Below, one piece after another: positions 63,050 to 64,000 of a stretch of 64,000 nt of DNA (the stretch's first letter is position 1; each line of letters starts with the position of its first letter). The translations under genes were made by a program, and so were the position numbers. The notes beneath the pieces are model-generated. The model searched no databases. It was not told where the DNA came from and saw only the letters and a program-made list of their open reading frames with translations. The stretch covers positions 1 through 64,000 of the forward strand of contig NZ_QFFG01000003.1 in NCBI RefSeq assembly GCF_003129485.1. The letters run 5' to 3'. This DNA comes from Polaribacter aquimarinus. Lineage in GTDB: Bacteria; Bacteroidota; Bacteroidia; Flavobacteriales; Flavobacteriaceae.

Positions 63050-63817
63050 TTATTTTACTTCTTTCACACATCTAAACCCTAAATTTTTCATAGTGTATTT
63101 TGCTTTTAAACTTCCTCTAATTGCATAGCGCATAAAGGCTGCATAGTTCATTAAATCTGTGGCATTTACAGCAGCACTTCCACAAAATAAATTATTATCA
63201 GTATCTACATCTTTTCTAGATTCACCAGAAATTAATACTGAACTAAAATCAGATGTCCATTCCCAGACTAAACCATGTAAATCATAGACATTCCAATAAT
63301 TTTTAAATGTAGAACCTATGATATGATCGTAGGTTTTAGGTTTTTCATACCAACTTAAAATAAATTCATTATAACTTTTAATTTTTCTTGCGTCTGGTAC
63401 TGTTTTGTTTGCCATGGCAACATATTCCCATTCATCTACAGTTGGTAATCTTTTGCCTTCACTTTCGCAGTAACTTTTTGCTGCAAACCAAGAAATGTTT
63501 GTAATTGGTGAATTCAATTTTTGATTCTTGTTTAAAATCGTGTCAGATTTCCATGCTCTTAAGTAACTCTCATCAACAAATAATTTGATGGCATTAGATC
63601 TTTGCCATTTAGGATACTTCTTTACAAATTCTAAAAACTGTTTATTGGTTACTGGGTAAACATCAATAAGCATATCCTTTACAGCTACTCTCATAGAATC
63701 TCTACCATAAAGCGGAATATAATCTCCACCTTTAATTTTTACCATTTTAGATTGACAACTTGTATGTGTTGTGTACAAAAATAAAATACAGATTGTCAAT
63801 CTTAAAATAGTTCTCAT
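63050..63817 (-). CDS. Formylglycine-generating-enzyme-like (SUMF1) lipoprotein
   Basis: This 255-residue exported protein has a lipobox (TTHTSC, Cys 21) and a FGE-sulfatase fold. MVKIKGGDYIPLYG opens the domain, with DVYPVTNKQFLEFVKKYPKW, ISWFAAKSYCESEGKRLPTV (the family's W-x-x-A-x-x-Y-C), DEWEYVAMAN, and GLVWEWTSDF. The closing RYAIRGSLKAKYTMKNLGFR fits the family end. Whether the formylglycine-forming cysteines are present is unclear, and no sulphatase is nearby. Members in nir clusters may mature or stabilise the nitrite reductase. It sits 7 bases before the SCO gene. Confidence 0.88.
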   Translation of the reverse strand: MRTILRLTICILFLYTTHTSCQSKMVKIKGGDYIPLYGRDSMRVAVKDMLIDVYPVTNKQFLEFVKKYPKWQRSNAIKLFVDESYLRAWKSDTILNKNQKLNSPITNISWFAAKSYCESEGKRLPTVDEWEYVAMANKTVPDARKIKSYNEFILSWYEKPKTYDHIIGSTFKNYWNVYDLHGLVWEWTSDFSSVLISGESRKDVDTDNNLFCGSAAVNATDLMNYAAFMRYAIRGSLKAKYTMKNLGFRCVKEVK

Positions 63818-63836
63818 TGAGTTGGTTTAAAGCTTA

Positions 63837-64000
63837 TTAGTGTCCGTTTTTTACTTCTTGTACAGTACTAATTTTTACATTAGTTTTATTATTACCCCAA
63901 GAATTATAGACATACGTCATTACATCTGCAACTTCTTCGTCAGATAGTGTTTGCTTAGTCATAACACTGTTATATTTTTTACCGTTCACAGTAATTTCTC
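63837..64000 (-). CDS. C-terminal cytochrome c end of a truncated gene (possibly NirK)
   Basis: The gene runs in from beyond the right edge. The visible 54 residues read like the end of a class I cytochrome c domain: EITVNGKKYNSVMTKQTLSD, with the Met axial ligand region, then EVADVMTYVYNSWGNN and a short tail to the stop TAA at 63837-63839. In Bacteroidota this wording is typical of the C-terminal haem domain of copper nitrite reductase. The SUMF1-like, SCO and Ric genes downstream fit that. The haem attachment site is out of view, so the assignment is inference. Confidence 0.6.
   Translation of the reverse strand, partial: EITVNGKKYNSVMTKQTLSDEEVADVMTYVYNSWGNNKTNVKISTVQEVKNGH

Noticed and set aside
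1..64000. CRISPR array, tRNA or rRNA genes, prophage, IS elements, known restriction or toxin-antitoxin operons
   Set aside because: I looked for direct repeats with regular spacing, cloverleaf ends and hallmark proteins and found none.

Overview
The window looks like the chromosome of a marine-type member of the Flavobacteriaceae (Bacteroidota). The DNA is AT-rich. Many start regions carry the Bacteroidota -7 promoter motif TAnnTTTG and few have a Shine-Dalgarno sequence. The gene content fits: an OMP-type TonB receptor with a carboxypeptidase-like N-domain, a secreted protein with a type IX secretion (T9SS) tail, a BshA homologue, a split-type transketolase subunit, a QEGLA-motif protein and a DUF3810 protein. 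I saw no rRNA, tRNA, CRISPR array, prophage or IS transposase.

Left end (1-4.5 kb) is accessory DNA. Two unrecognised small genes, a yiaK-type dehydrogenase, a decayed lipocalin-like gene, a secreted esterase and a broken lipoprotein gene are separated by about 135-bp structured repeats. The repeat ends behave like integron attC sites: the short sequence before each of the first two genes is the exact reverse complement of the sequence that opens the repeat after it. No integrase is visible. Another copy lies alone at 35.0-35.3 kb, next to a truncated gene fragment and a T9SS-secreted beta-helix protein.

4.5-13.6 kb is housekeeping: typA, a TlpA-like thioredoxin, a LETM1-like mini-protein translationally coupled to proline dehydrogenase, aroB, a large outer-membrane receptor and a cold-shock-domain protein. 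13.9-19.0 kb is a TetR / ABC / HlyD / TolC export operon whose ATPase domain is strikingly degenerate. 19-27.9 kb mixes a small regulator and membrane-protein pair, a MaoC hydratase, a tricorn-like S41 protease, a TRIC channel, a DEAD-box helicase, a thioesterase and two DUF proteins. 27.9-32.2 kb is a MacAB/LolD-like ABC efflux operon with two permeases.

35.3-39.5 kb is a five-gene minus-strand run (QEGLA/DUF1704 peptidase-like protein, N-formylglutamate amidohydrolase, TerB-like protein, two-domain sulfurtransferase, GshB-like ATP-grasp ligase) that may make or trim an uncharacterised peptide-like compound. It is followed by a dicarboxylate/amino-acid symporter, a DUF937 protein, bshA, the N-terminal half of transketolase, a secreted protein of unclear function and dnaB.

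47-59.6 kb on the plus strand holds a DUF3810 protein, two amidohydrolases (one apparently a pseudoenzyme), a TrmH-type methyltransferase, a ROK/polyphosphate glucokinase-like kinase, an M48 peptidase, the (p)ppGpp synthetase/hydrolase, a Fur-family regulator and purA. The right end (59.7-64 kb, minus strand) belongs to a nitrite/nitric-oxide module: the C-terminal cytochrome c part of a gene running off the window (possibly NirK), a formylglycine-generating-enzyme-like lipoprotein, a SCO protein, the Fe-S repair protein Ric, and a 598-residue nitronate-monooxygenase-like protein behind a CRP/FNR-type dyad.
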